A stretch of DNA of 64,000 nucleotides. Origin: Oscillospiraceae bacterium. Its GTDB lineage: Bacteria; Bacillota; Clostridia; Oscillospirales; Ruminococcaceae. The notes under the pieces are model-generated. The model had not been told where the DNA came from and did no database searches. It worked only from the letters and a program-made list of their open reading frames with translations. The translations under genes were made by a program, and so were the position numbers. The DNA is taken from positions 1 through 64,000 of the forward strand of contig JAGZUF010000003.1 in assembly GCA_018380115.1 (NCBI GenBank). Reading direction: 5' to 3'. Positions within the stretch are counted from its first letter, which is position 1. Each line of letters opens with the position of its first letter. Below, one piece after another: positions 42,962-52,263 of the stretch.

Positions 42962-43566
42962 CAAACATAGCCCCGTTTTTTCAAAAAACTTTTACGGTAA
43001 AAAGGCTGAATACCATATTGATCCAGCAGTTCGTAATGGCGCTTTGTGGGGTAGCCCTTGTGCACGTCCAATTCATATTGCGGATATTCCTGCGCCAGCC
43101 TTCTCATATATCTGTCCCTCGTCACCTTGGCGAGAATAGAGGCCGCCGCTATGCTGGCACTGGCCGCGTCGCCCTTTACCACGCTTCTTACCGGCACTTC
43201 CAGCTTTGGGCAGCGGTTCCCGTCCACAAGCACAAGGCCCGGGCGCTGTGCAAGCCCCTCTACCGCCTGCTTCATGGCCAGCATAGCGGCGTTCAAAATA
43301 TTTATTTCATCAATTACCTGCGGCCCTACCATCGCCACATTCCAGCACACTGCGCGCGCACAGATGATATCAAACAATGCCTCGCGCCTTTTCTCCGAAA
43401 GCTTTTTGGAATCATTTACGCCTTCGATGATATCGCCTTCACGCAATACGACAGCACCTGCGCACACAGGCCCGCACAGCGGGCCCCGCCCGGCCTCATC
43501 CACGCCGCACAGCACACCGCACTCTGTGCGCATCGCCTCATCATATGCAAATAACGCTTCGTTCAT
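42961..43566 (-). CDS. rnhB: Ribonuclease HII
   Basis: 201 aa. Removes RNA from RNA-DNA hybrids and single ribonucleotides. The active-site DEAGRGPLCGPV, the GVNDSKKLSEKRRE block, LVDGN and the KGDAASASIAAASILAKV segment are intact, as is the final YPTKRHYE motif. ATGA overlap with rbgA upstream and overlap with yraN downstream. Confidence 0.97.
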   Translation of the reverse strand: MNEALFAYDEAMRTECGVLCGVDEAGRGPLCGPVCAGAVVLREGDIIEGVNDSKKLSEKRREALFDIICARAVCWNVAMVGPQVIDEINILNAAMLAMKQAVEGLAQRPGLVLVDGNRCPKLEVPVRSVVKGDAASASIAAASILAKVTRDRYMRRLAQEYPQYELDVHKGYPTKRHYELLDQYGIQPFYRKSFLKKRGYV

Positions 43567-44438
43567 GCTTTCTCCGGCCTTTCCAGCGAAATGCGCCCCA
43601 GCCTGCTTGCACGGAATTCATCCACCAGCATGATGGCCGCGCGCTCAGTATTCACTGCGCCGCCGCTCATCAGCATGCCACGCTTCCTGCCCACAGCGCA
43701 CAGCAGGTCGTACGCATCCAGCGCCATATCGTCTTCCTCCAGACGGTAGCGCTCTGCCAGGCGCTGGGGGTACATGCGCCGCAGCTGCGCCAGCAGGTTC
43801 ATGGCGAGCGTCTCAATGTCCAGTATCTCGTCGCGGATAGCGCCGATGAATGCAAGGTTTGCAGCCACTTCGTCCGATTCAAACTTTTTCCACAAAACGC
43901 CCGGCATGTCCAATAGGTCATATTCCCCGGCGCTTACCCATTGCTTGCCGCGCGTGACGCCCGGCTTGTCCGCCGCCTTTGCGCGGGCGCTGCCCGTAAA
44001 GCTGTTGATAAAAGTAGATTTTCCCACATTGGGAATCCCCACCACCATTGCGCGGGTGCGCGCACCGGCCATACCCCGCTGGGCGCGTTTTTCCAAAAGC
44101 GCGGAAAGATCTGCTGAAATGGCGGCCTTTACTTCCTGCATGCCGGTGCGCTGCTTGCTGGACAGCGCAAGGCACCCATCGCCTTTGGCCTTGAAATACG
44201 CCTTCCAGCGCGCGGTGACGGCCTCGTCCGCGAGGTCCGCCTTGTTCAGCAGATACAGGTGCGGCTTGCCCTGCGTGGCCTTTTCCAGCTCCGGGTTCAG
44301 GCTGGAGCGCGGGATGCGCGCGTCCAGAAGCTGCAGCACCACGTCGACATTTTTTCTGTTTTCCGAAATCAGGCGCAGGGTGCGGGCCATATGGCCCGGA
44401 AACCACTGGATCTGCCTGTGGTTGATATTTTCGCTCAT
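43563..44438 (-). CDS. rbgA: Ribosome biogenesis GTPase RbgA (YlqF)
   Basis: 291 aa circularly permuted GTPase for late 50S assembly. Motif order is permuted: QWFPGHMA at the N-terminus, G4 LLNKADLAD, then G1 GIPNVGKSTFINSF and G3 DMPGVLW. ATG 44438 overlaps the lepB stop. The order rplS-lepB-rbgA-rnhB is the same as in Bacillus subtilis. Confidence 0.97.
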   Translation of the reverse strand: MSENINHRQIQWFPGHMARTLRLISENRKNVDVVLQLLDARIPRSSLNPELEKATQGKPHLYLLNKADLADEAVTARWKAYFKAKGDGCLALSSKQRTGMQEVKAAISADLSALLEKRAQRGMAGARTRAMVVGIPNVGKSTFINSFTGSARAKAADKPGVTRGKQWVSAGEYDLLDMPGVLWKKFESDEVAANLAFIGAIRDEILDIETLAMNLLAQLRRMYPQRLAERYRLEEDDMALDAYDLLCAVGRKRGMLMSGGAVNTERAAIMLVDEFRASRLGRISLERPEKA

Positions 44439-44974
44439 ATTACCTTCCCCATTTGAGAAAGCGGCGTTAGCCGCCAAAGCACTTTGCCCAAAAGGTCTCT
44501 TTCGTCAATGCAGCCTATCTCGCTGGAACGGCTGTCCTTCGAGCCGTTGCGGTTGTCGCCCAGCAGAAACACGCTGCCCTGCGGCACCGTAACGGGGAAC
44601 CGGATATCATAAGAAAGCGTAGTAGGGCCCAGTACATAGGGCTCCTCCAGCGCCTGGCCATTGCGGTACACCACACCCGCCTCAAAGTCGATATCAATTA
44701 CATCGCCGCCTACACCCACCACGCGCTTTACCAGCATATCGCCATAGCGGGAATAGGAATCCACCACCACGACATCCCCGTACTGCGGGCGGTAAAAGGC
44801 GCTTTGTACAGCCACACGCTGGCCGGAAAGCAGCGTCGGCTCCATGGAATGACCGTCTACCGTGACAATGCGCACAGCAAACGTAAAGCACAGCACGATG
44901 ACTGCAAGGCCAAACACCGCCGCGTCGTACCATTCGAACCACTCCGGATTATGCTTTTCGCGCGCAGTATTCAT
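44435..44974 (-). CDS. lepB: Signal peptidase I
   Basis: 179 aa. One N-terminal membrane anchor (about residues 16-35), catalytic Ser in VDGHSMEPTL, catalytic Lys in GDMLVKRVVGVGGD, and the LLGDNRNGSKDSRSSEIG box. It removes signal peptides outside the membrane. ATG 44974 has GGGGG about 11 bases upstream; the longer frame to 45052 would cross the rplS terminator. Confidence 0.95.
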   Translation of the reverse strand: MNTAREKHNPEWFEWYDAAVFGLAVIVLCFTFAVRIVTVDGHSMEPTLLSGQRVAVQSAFYRPQYGDVVVVDSYSRYGDMLVKRVVGVGGDVIDIDFEAGVVYRNGQALEEPYVLGPTTLSYDIRFPVTVPQGSVFLLGDNRNGSKDSRSSEIGCIDERDLLGKVLWRLTPLSQMGKVI

Positions 44975-45006
44975 CTGCCCGTGCGCCCCCTTTCCGGCAG
45001 AATACG

Positions 45007-45041
45007 GAAAAAAGGGAGAATGCAACCATTCTCCCTTTCTT
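45007..45041 (-). terminator. Terminator between rplS and lepB
   Basis: AAAGGGAGAATG pairs perfectly with CATTCTCCCTTT around four bases; on the minus strand TTTTTTCCG follows. It separates high-level rplS expression from lepB; lepB probably depends on read-through. Confidence 0.85.
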
Positions 45042-45055
45042 TCGATAGCCACAAA

Positions 45056-45397
45056 TCACAGCTGCTCTTTGACCTTGGCAGCCTTGCCCGTGCGGTTGCG
45101 CAGGTAGAACAGCTTCGCACGGCGCACCTTGCCCTTGCGCACCACTTCCACCTTTTCCACAAACGGGGAGTTCACGGGGAACACACGCTCTACGCCTACG
45201 CCGTAGGAAGAACGGCGCACGGTAAACGTCTCCTGAATGCCGCCGTGGCGCTTCGCAATCACAGTGCCCTCAAAGGCCTGAATGCGCTCGCGCTCGCCTT
45301 CCTTAATGCGCACAGAAACGCGCACAGTATCGCCCACGTTGAATACAGGCCGGTTCTCTTTGATCATGCCCTCGGTCATCAGTTTCATTGCGTCCAT
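45056..45397 (-). CDS. rplS: 50S ribosomal protein L19
   Basis: 113 aa. Family signature: GDTVRVSVRIKEGERERIQ, FEGTVIAKRHGGIQETFTVR and VERVFPVNSPFVEKVEV with RRAKLFYLRNRTGKAAKV. GGAGGAAAA precedes ATG 45397. It is transcribed from its own promoter through a structured leader. Confidence 0.98.
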   Translation of the reverse strand: MDAMKLMTEGMIKENRPVFNVGDTVRVSVRIKEGERERIQAFEGTVIAKRHGGIQETFTVRRSSYGVGVERVFPVNSPFVEKVEVVRKGKVRRAKLFYLRNRTGKAAKVKEQL

Positions 45398-45539
45398 TGC
45401 TTTTCCTCCATGTTTTGAGAGACATTCATGCCCGGAACACCGGCAGAGGACTGTCCGTTTAATGATGATACATTAACCCCGCTGTTGGCACAGCGGCATA
45501 ACGCTAAAATATAATACCACAAAAGAAGGCGCAATGCAA
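45398..45539 (-). promoter_or_regulatory. rplS promoter and structured leader
   Basis: Minus strand TTGCAT (45534-45539) and TATTAT (45511-45516), spacer 17 bp. The roughly 105-base leader can form CCGCTG/CAGCGG (around 45472-45492), GTTAATG/CATTAAAC, and a longer stem GACA...TGCCGG/CCGGGCA...TGTC (45421-45455) next to the ribosome binding site. This fits autogenous control by L19, but I could not match it to the published L19 leader. Confidence 0.6.
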
Positions 45540-45545
45540 GGAAAA

Positions 45546-46205
45546 TCAGCAGAAAATTTCCCCTTCCTGTGTTTTCAGCGCCACGCGCAGGATACGCGGG
45601 ACCTCTGAAGGCAGACCGGTCTCTTTTTCGAGGAAGTTCAGCAGCAAAGCGGGGTTCACTGTAAGCGTGTTGCCCGCCGGCAGCTCTACCGGAACAGTTG
45701 CCGCCTCCTCTGTTTCCACAAGCTCCAGCGCCGGAAGGTACTGCTTGAGGTCTATCTGCTTCGTTTTCCCTTTTTTGCCCTTCTTTTCCACTAGCGCCTG
45801 CGAGAGGGCATTGTACGCCTGCACGGCATGCCGCACGTCCTGCCGCATCTGCGCCGGGTACTGTATCTCATACACGGCACTGGCAATTTTGGAGGGGTCC
45901 ATCCCTGCGGGCTCCAGCTTCACCGCGCGCACCCCCTCCGGCAGGCAGGCCTGCAGGGCCGCACGCGCCTGCTCCCAGTCGCCGGGCAGAGGCTCCATCC
46001 TGCAGTCCAGCGATTCCACAAGGCTCTCCTGCCCAAGGGCAAGCGGCGCGGCAAAGGTCATATAGATATGCGGGTTAAAACCCTGCGTATACCACACGGG
46101 CAGGCCTGAACGCTTCAGCGCGCGCTGCATCACGCGCTGAAGGTCCAAAAGCGAGATATAGGCCGCTTCGCCTGTCTTTGTGAACCATACCCTAACGGTA
46201 GTCAA
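45546..46205 (-). CDS. DUF2344 / TIGR03936 family protein
   Basis: 219 aa. Begins TTVRVWFTKTGEAAYISLLD, then MQRALKRSGLPVWYTQGFNPHIYMTFA in pieces, the hallmark of the radical-SAM-linked DUF2344 family. Start is TTG at 46205, six bases after GGGGAGGG and inside the end of the radical-SAM gene. It always accompanies the TIGR03960 radical SAM protein, fused or adjacent. Function unknown; rng and rplU, the usual next genes, are missing here. Confidence 0.88.
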   Translation of the reverse strand: MTTVRVWFTKTGEAAYISLLDLQRVMQRALKRSGLPVWYTQGFNPHIYMTFAAPLALGQESLVESLDCRMEPLPGDWEQARAALQACLPEGVRAVKLEPAGMDPSKIASAVYEIQYPAQMRQDVRHAVQAYNALSQALVEKKGKKGKTKQIDLKQYLPALELVETEEAATVPVELPAGNTLTVNPALLLNFLEKETGLPSEVPRILRVALKTQEGEIFC

Positions 46206-48039
46206 AGCAAGCCCTCCCCAGAAGGTTGTTTGCGCCGCAGCCTGCGCACGAACGGTTGCATGGCTGTGTGGTGCGCGCCTGCATCGCCTTCTCATATTCA
46301 CGGATAAGATACTGTTTTGTGACGCCGTAATCCAGATGGTCCCAGGGCAGCGTCTCATCTGCAGAGAGTGCGCGGTTGGCATAGAAGGCGGGGTCTACGC
46401 CCATGTCGCGGAACACCTGCAGCCATATGTCGAAATGGAAATGTTCTTCCCAGCTGTCAAAATAACAGCCGCGGCGAAACGCCTCCAGCAATACGGCGCC
46501 AAGGCGTCTGTCTCCTTTTGCAAACACGGCCTCCAGAAAGCTGGTGCGGCTGTCGTGGTAGCTGATGCTGATTTTTCTGCTTTTTACACTGTGCAGAAGA
46601 TGCTGCTGCTTCTCCCTCAAGACCTCCTGCGTATCCTGCGGCACAAACTCGAACGGCGTGTGCGGCTTTGGCACAAAGCATGCCACGCTGATAGACACCT
46701 GCACGCTTTTGCCCTTCGGGCGGTTTGGGTTTTGATAAAACAATTCTACAACGCGCTGCGCCGTTTGGGCAATGCCCTCGATGTCCTCCAGTGTTTCAGT
46801 GGGCAGGCCCATCATGAAATACAGCTTTACAGAAGTATAGCCCGCATCGAAAGCAAGGGCACAGGTTTTTTCTATCTCCTCCATAGTGACGTTTTTATTG
46901 ATGACGTCACGCAGGCGCTGCGTGCCGGCCTCCGGCGCAAATGTGAGGCCGCTTTTGCGCACGCGGGAGGTTTTTTCTACAAGAGACTGCGAAAAATTAT
47001 CAATGCGCAGGCTGGGCAGAGACATGCTCACATGCTCTTTGCCCGTCCATTCCAGCATGTCGTCCAGCAGCTCTTCCAACTGGCCGTGGTCGCTTGTGGA
47101 AAGGCTTGTAAGCGAAATTTCATCATAGCCCGTGTTCTCGCACAGCGTGCGGCCCGCCGCGCTGAGCATACCCGCATCCCGCTGGCGCATGGGCCTGTAC
47201 AGAAAGCCAGCCTGGCAGAAGCGGCAGCCTCGCACACAGCCGCGCAGCACCTCGATCTGTGCACGGTCATGCACGGCGCCTATCATCGGCACCACAAAAT
47301 TGCGCGGAAGCGGCTGCGCGTTCATATCCGGCAGAATAGCCTTTGTCACCACGGCTGGCGCACCGCAGCGCGGCTCTACCTTCCGCACGCGCCCGTCCGG
47401 GAAATAGGAAACATCGTACAGCGACGGCACATATACGCCCGGTATCTGCGCCAGCTTCACTAGGATATCATGCTTGGAAAGGCCTGCCTTCCGCCCTGCC
47501 AGAATAGCGTCGCATACGTCCGGAAGCTGCACTTCCCCCTCGCCCAGCATGAACAGGTCAAAAAAATCGGCCAGCGGCTCGGCATTACAGGCGCAGGGGC
47601 CGCCCGCCACCACAAAAGGGTCCGCCTCGCCGCGCTGGCTGGCCAGAAGCGGGATGCCGCCAAGCTGCAGCATGGCAAGGATGTTCGTATACGAGAGCTC
47701 ATACTGCAGGGTAAAGCCCACCACATCAAACGCTGAAAGAGGGTCTTTGCTCTCCAGCGCATACAAAGGGACGCCCTGCTGCTCCATCTCCGCTTTCATG
47801 TCCACCCACGGCATAAAAACGCGCTCACACCAGAACTCCCTGCGGTCATTCAATATTTCGTACAAAATCTTCATGCCCAAAAAGGACATGCCCACCTCAT
47901 AGGTATCCGGGAAGCAGAAGGCAAAGCGCAGCTGCACGTCCTTCTTATCCTTGAACACACAGCCCGGCTCCCCGCCGGTGTAGCGCGCAGGCTTCTGCAC
48001 CTTCAGAAGTATTTTTCTCAATTCATTCAAATCCGGCAT
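46192..48039 (-). CDS. TIGR03960 family B12-binding radical SAM protein
   Basis: 615 aa. A B12-binding-like N-terminal domain (FCFPDTYEVGMSFLGMKILY) and a radical SAM core with cluster motif RGCVRGCRFCQAG (CxxxCxxC). A C-terminal tail CNRSCAGCGANN may bind a further metal. ATG 48039 follows GAAGAGG. The reaction is unknown. The pair with DUF2344 is widely conserved in Firmicutes, usually beside rng-rplU-rpmA. Confidence 0.92.
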   Translation of the reverse strand: MPDLNELRKILLKVQKPARYTGGEPGCVFKDKKDVQLRFAFCFPDTYEVGMSFLGMKILYEILNDRREFWCERVFMPWVDMKAEMEQQGVPLYALESKDPLSAFDVVGFTLQYELSYTNILAMLQLGGIPLLASQRGEADPFVVAGGPCACNAEPLADFFDLFMLGEGEVQLPDVCDAILAGRKAGLSKHDILVKLAQIPGVYVPSLYDVSYFPDGRVRKVEPRCGAPAVVTKAILPDMNAQPLPRNFVVPMIGAVHDRAQIEVLRGCVRGCRFCQAGFLYRPMRQRDAGMLSAAGRTLCENTGYDEISLTSLSTSDHGQLEELLDDMLEWTGKEHVSMSLPSLRIDNFSQSLVEKTSRVRKSGLTFAPEAGTQRLRDVINKNVTMEEIEKTCALAFDAGYTSVKLYFMMGLPTETLEDIEGIAQTAQRVVELFYQNPNRPKGKSVQVSISVACFVPKPHTPFEFVPQDTQEVLREKQQHLLHSVKSRKISISYHDSRTSFLEAVFAKGDRRLGAVLLEAFRRGCYFDSWEEHFHFDIWLQVFRDMGVDPAFYANRALSADETLPWDHLDYGVTKQYLIREYEKAMQARTTQPCNRSCAGCGANNLLGRACFDYR

Positions 48040-48450
48040 GTATGCAACCTCTTCATTATGCCCCGAAGGCAGATGATACTGGTTTATTATATCAGGCCGG
48101 CCGCGATTCTGCAACCGGGCGCCGGTACGCAAAAAGCAGGCAGCCCGGCCTGCATGGCCGCCGCCTGCTTTGGATACAGCTATGTCCTGCGCCTGTGAAA
48201 AGGGCAGGCTGATATGCGAGGGAGCGCCTATGCCCTCCGCCTGTGCGGAAAATCATATATCCGCCCGCAGCGGATGTCCGCGTTCTAACCGTCAAAAGGC
48301 ATTTTGCGCTGGTCACAGCCCGTAGTCATAAAAACCGCGCCGGCCGGCTCTTGAACGGCTGTCTGCCTGGGAGCGGCATCTGTATCGCAGCGCCCAAAGG
48401 ACATAAGTTCCGCTTCCGCTTTTTCATCTCGTCAATTGCCCGTCTCCGGC
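48040..48450. other. 411-bp gap with a terminator and no gene
   Basis: It contains the terminator of the upstream M23-M50 unit (48131-48170) and presumably the promoter of the radical-SAM gene, though I see no strong -35/-10 pair. Short frames on both strands lack ribosome binding sites. Confidence 0.6.
48131..48170 (-). terminator. Terminator of the spoIVFA/spoIVFB-like unit
   Basis: GCAGGC/GCCTGC with an inner CGGCC/GGCCG stem, followed on the minus strand by TTTTTGCG. It lies about 280 bases past the M50 peptidase stop codon. Confidence 0.7.
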
Positions 48451-49035
48451 TCACGTGCGCCTGCGGCCCGTCTGCTGCAGCAAAAGATAGCAAGGCGCCA
48501 GCGCCGCCGCACAGCGAGCCTCAAAAGGCAGTGGCGCCAGCAGCGCCGCTAAGCCGGCAAGCGTAAGAAACACACACAGCCCGGCGCGCTGAAAGCGTTC
48601 CAAGATGGGCAGGCCGCGCGCGGGCACCAGCAGAGCAAGCAGGCGTGCACCGTCCAGCACGCCGAACGGCAGGCAGTTGTAAAGGCCCATGCACAGATGG
48701 ACGGCGGCAAAAAAATACAGCCCGTAGCTGGCCTTGTGCCATGCCGAAAGAAACATGCACGCGGCGGCCAAAAAATTGACAAGCGGGCCGGCGCATATCA
48801 CGGCGGCCTCCTGCTTTCGGGTGAGCAGCTTATCCATGCGCAGGCTGATGCCGCCAAGCGAGGGTGCAAGCCGGGGCAGGCTGTGCGTGCACAGACTATA
48901 AAGCAAGATATGCCCTGCTTCGTGCATCACGCTTGCCGCCAGTGCCATACGCAAAAAGCCCATTGGGTCGAACAGAAGCCCGGCAGAGAGGGCTGCTAAA
49001 AGCAAGACAACGTTTGCCCCATTATTCTGTTTCAT
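48451..49035 (-). CDS. Site-2 protease (peptidase M50), SpoIVFB-like
   Basis: 194 aa intramembrane zinc protease with about five membrane segments. HEAGH in VMHEAGHILLYSL is the metal site, and NCLPFGVLDGARLL supplies the NPxPxxDG-type third ligand. The gene overlaps the M23 gene (ATGA), and the pair matches spoIVFA-spoIVFB, which in Bacillus processes pro-sigma-K. In this organism the pair could act on sigma-K or another membrane-bound factor; sporulation is inferred. Confidence 0.86.
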   Translation of the reverse strand: MKQNNGANVVLLLAALSAGLLFDPMGFLRMALAASVMHEAGHILLYSLCTHSLPRLAPSLGGISLRMDKLLTRKQEAAVICAGPLVNFLAAACMFLSAWHKASYGLYFFAAVHLCMGLYNCLPFGVLDGARLLALLVPARGLPILERFQRAGLCVFLTLAGLAALLAPLPFEARCAAALAPCYLLLQQTGRRRT

Positions 49036-49844
49036 GAATAAGAGAGCGCAGCAGAGGGGTCATACCGTACGCCGTTATAAACAAGCTCGAAGTGCAGGTG
49101 TGCTCCGGTGGACATGCCCGTGGAGCCCGCACTGGCTATCACCTGCCCCTGTTCCACACTTTCACCCGCACGCACAAACCCGCAGGAAAGATGCTGGTAC
49201 AGCGTTTGTACCCCGTTTGCATGGCGCACCATAATGTAGTTGCCGCGTATCCGGTTGAAGCCTGCCTGCACCACCTGCCCGGCCAGAGCACAGTGCACAG
49301 GCGTACCTTCCGCGACGGCTATGTCCAGCCCGGCGTGGAAATCCTCCTGCCCGTTCACAGGGTTATCACGGTAGCCGTATCCTGAGGTGAGCGTTCCCTG
49401 CACCGGGCTGTAAAGCGGCTGGTCGGGCACATACGTCTCAAGAGAAAAGCCCTCCGGCGGATCATCTGCCTGTTTTGCCGGCAAATAGCCGCCCTGCGCA
49501 GAAGCGGGCGCCGGTGTACTCTGTGCCGCCCCGTCCAGGCGCGCCATCACCGCGCGGGCACTTTCGCGCAAGCCTTCCACCATGCCGCCTGCAAAACGTG
49601 CAAATGTATTTTCCTGTGAAAAATCCACTCCCTGTGACAGCATCCCATCCACGGCTTGTGAAAGCTGAGGAAGAAAATCTGCGTCCATGCTTTTCGCCAA
49701 AACAGCAAATGCCACCGCCGCCACACACAGCAGAAGCTGAACAAAAAGCAGAGGCTCCTGTGGCTTTCCGCCCGGCAGCCCTTTTTTACCATTTTCTTTT
49801 TGGGGCTTCAGTATTGTTTGTGCTTCCGCCTGCTTTTCCCACAT
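49032..49844 (-). CDS. M23 peptidase-domain membrane protein, SpoIVFA-like
   Basis: 270 aa. A basic cytosolic N-terminus, one membrane helix (LLFVQLLLCVAAVAFAVLA, about residues 32-52), a linker, and an M23 domain (about 140-265). The metal motif HxxGxD is DFHAGLDIAV, and GAHLHFELVYNG carries the HxH pair, so catalysis may be retained, unlike in SpoIVFA itself. It overlaps the M50 gene downstream. A CATATACT box upstream (49903-49910, minus strand) could be part of a sporulation-sigma promoter, which I infer only weakly. Confidence 0.84.
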   Translation of the reverse strand: MWEKQAEAQTILKPQKENGKKGLPGGKPQEPLLFVQLLLCVAAVAFAVLAKSMDADFLPQLSQAVDGMLSQGVDFSQENTFARFAGGMVEGLRESARAVMARLDGAAQSTPAPASAQGGYLPAKQADDPPEGFSLETYVPDQPLYSPVQGTLTSGYGYRDNPVNGQEDFHAGLDIAVAEGTPVHCALAGQVVQAGFNRIRGNYIMVRHANGVQTLYQHLSCGFVRAGESVEQGQVIASAGSTGMSTGAHLHFELVYNGVRYDPSAALSYS

Positions 49845-50038
49845 CTTCGTCACTTCCTTTTCAGGTTCTGTCCGGCAACGGCACGCCGGAAACATCTGAA
49901 TCAGTATATGACACTGCGCTTTTAAGCAGAACAAGGCCGGGGCGCCGGCAGCGAAATGCTGTCAGAGACCCGGCCCATATATTTCCATGTTCCAGCTTTT
50001 GAAGAGCTGTGCAGGCGGCACAGCCGCTTTTCAGGCGT

Positions 50039-52243
50039 TCAGCGCCGCCACAAGGCAGACAGCACGCCAAGCATCCCGGCCTTTTTCTTTTTCTGGGGCC
50101 TTTCCTTCCGCTTTGTCTTGCGTGCGCCGGGCACTGCCGGCTTTTTCTCCGCCGGGCTGCCTGGCTGAGTGGCGGCTGGCCACGCATGCTCAAGCATTGC
50201 ATACATGCCCAGTTGGCTGTCGATGCGCGGCTGGCCCTCCTTTGGCTTCACCTTGGCATACGACCCATCGGAGCGCATTTCGTGTGCATTCACATTGTCG
50301 GAAAGCTGCATGGCCAGCATATCCAGCAGTTCTTTTTTGATGGCCGTGTCCCGGATGCGCACGCCCACCTCCACACGGCGCTCGGTGTTACGGGTGAGGA
50401 AATCGCCCGAGGCGATATATACCCTTGTGTCCGCGCCGCAGCCAAACACATACACACGCTCATGTTCCAGATACCGCCCCACGATACTGCGCACCGTCAC
50501 ATGCTCGGTAAGCCCGGGCACACCCGCCTTGACACAGCAGATACCGCGCACAATCATGCGCACACTAATGCCTGCACAAGAAGCCGCCGATATCCGCTCG
50601 ATGATATCCTTGTCGCTCACCGAATTACACTTCAGCCAGATGCGCGCAGGGCGGCCATTGTGCGCAGCTTCTATCTCACGGTCCATTTCTTTCAAAAGCA
50701 CGCTTTTAAAGCACAGCGGGGCTACCAGCAGCTCGCCGGTGTTGTCAGTCAGGCGCTCCACAGCAAGGTTATTGAAAACCGCGGCAAGCTCAGCACCTAT
50801 CTCCTGGTCCGCTGTAATGAAAGAAAGATCCGTATACTGCTCAGATGTCTTTTCATTATAATTTCCTGTGCCTATCTGGGAAATATATTCTATTTTCCCC
50901 TCCCGCTTGCGGGTAATAAGCGTAAGCTTGGAATGCACCTTGTAATCTTCAAAGCCATAGATTACAGTGCAGCCCGCTTCTTCCAGCTGCTTGGAATAAT
51001 CAATGTTGCTTTGCTCGTCAAAGCGGGCACGCAGTTCCACGATGGCAACTACTTCTTTACCGTGCTCTGCGGCGCTGATAAGGGCCTCAATGATTTTGGA
51101 TTCATGCGCCATGCGGTACAGCGTCATCTTAATGGAGATGACAGACGGGTCACACGCAGCCTGATGCAGCATACCCACAAAGGGACGAATGCTTTGATAA
51201 GGGTAAGACAGCAGTACATCGCTGCGCCTCACGGCCTGTGCCAGAGAAAAGCCCGGCGGGGGCAGCATGGGGCGCTTGGGCGGATAAAACAGCGAGGCGT
51301 CATTCGCAGCGGCCAGCTTGGCCGACAGCTTGAACGCCACAGAAAGGCCCAGCGGGGCAGTTTGGAAAAACACCTGTTTTTCCGGCAGCAGCAGCTTTTC
51401 CCGAAGATAACTCACGATTTCCTGCGGGGCCTTTGCTGTCACCTGCAGGCGGACAGCCGCCAGCTTGCGGCGCTTTTTCAAAAGCTCGCTCATGATTTCG
51501 CGGTAATCCACATCATGATCGAACATCCCCTCATCTGCCGTGATGTCGGCATTGCGCGTCACGCGGAACACACAGCGCGCGGAAACACGCGCCTTGCCAA
51601 ATACAAGCTCTGCAAAATGCAGCACAAGCTCGTCTGCCAGCGCGAATTCCACACCGCCCTTTTCCCCAGGAATGAACACTACCTCCTGAAACTGGCTTGT
51701 CAGCGGCACAAGCCCGAACGATGCGGCGGCACCCTCTTTTTCGTGCAGCATGGCGCCCACATAGCTTTCCCCGCCGCGCAAAAACGGAAACGGGTGCCTG
51801 CGGTCGATAATCTGCGGAGACAGCACGGGAAATATCTCACGCAAAAAATATCTCTTCCAGAAGTGCTCCTGCTTTTTGGAAAGTTTTTCAAAATTCACCT
51901 TTTGCAGGCCGTGCCGGGCGATGTTTTCATAAAGCTTTGCGATAATTTTATCACAGTGCGCCTGAAGCTCGCGCACTGCCGGCATGATGGCGTCTATCTG
52001 CTGGGCCGGTGTCATACCTGTTTTGTTTTCTTTTGCCGTCACTTTCAAAAGTGTGCGGTCGTACAGAGAACCCACACGCACCATAAAGAATTCGTCTAAA
52101 TTACTGCCGTAAATGCCTGCGAACTTCAGCTGTTCGCCCAGCGGCACGGCTTTATCCTTGGCGAGGTTCAGTACGCGCCGGTTAAATGCAAGCCAGCTCA
52201 GCTCGCGGTTGATATACATTTCCTCCGTGTTTTTTTCTGCCAT
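50039..52243 (-). CDS. ppk: Polyphosphate kinase 1
   Basis: 734 aa. Makes polyphosphate from ATP, reversibly. The N-terminus YINRELSWLAFNRRVL, the middle block SVISIKMTLYRMA, the phospho-histidine region VHSKLTLITRKREG, and the C-terminal ISAASCAGISVRMIVRGICC plus HERVYVFG with the second conserved His are present. The last 40 residues are lysine/proline-rich and look like an extra tail. The start is ATG 52243 or GTG 52252; AAGGAG sits between the ideal distances of the two. It follows the comEA-like gene by 20 bases. Confidence 0.96.
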   Translation of the reverse strand: MAEKNTEEMYINRELSWLAFNRRVLNLAKDKAVPLGEQLKFAGIYGSNLDEFFMVRVGSLYDRTLLKVTAKENKTGMTPAQQIDAIMPAVRELQAHCDKIIAKLYENIARHGLQKVNFEKLSKKQEHFWKRYFLREIFPVLSPQIIDRRHPFPFLRGGESYVGAMLHEKEGAAASFGLVPLTSQFQEVVFIPGEKGGVEFALADELVLHFAELVFGKARVSARCVFRVTRNADITADEGMFDHDVDYREIMSELLKKRRKLAAVRLQVTAKAPQEIVSYLREKLLLPEKQVFFQTAPLGLSVAFKLSAKLAAANDASLFYPPKRPMLPPPGFSLAQAVRRSDVLLSYPYQSIRPFVGMLHQAACDPSVISIKMTLYRMAHESKIIEALISAAEHGKEVVAIVELRARFDEQSNIDYSKQLEEAGCTVIYGFEDYKVHSKLTLITRKREGKIEYISQIGTGNYNEKTSEQYTDLSFITADQEIGAELAAVFNNLAVERLTDNTGELLVAPLCFKSVLLKEMDREIEAAHNGRPARIWLKCNSVSDKDIIERISAASCAGISVRMIVRGICCVKAGVPGLTEHVTVRSIVGRYLEHERVYVFGCGADTRVYIASGDFLTRNTERRVEVGVRIRDTAIKKELLDMLAMQLSDNVNAHEMRSDGSYAKVKPKEGQPRIDSQLGMYAMLEHAWPAATQPGSPAEKKPAVPGARKTKRKERPQKKKKAGMLGVLSALWRR

Positions 52244-52263
52244 AACAGGCACACGCTCCTTTT

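Noticed and set aside
50009..52099. 696-codon open frame on the plus strand opposite ppk
   Set aside because: Antisense to ppk, which has all family motifs; the composition (Cys/His/Arg-rich) is that of a shadow frame.
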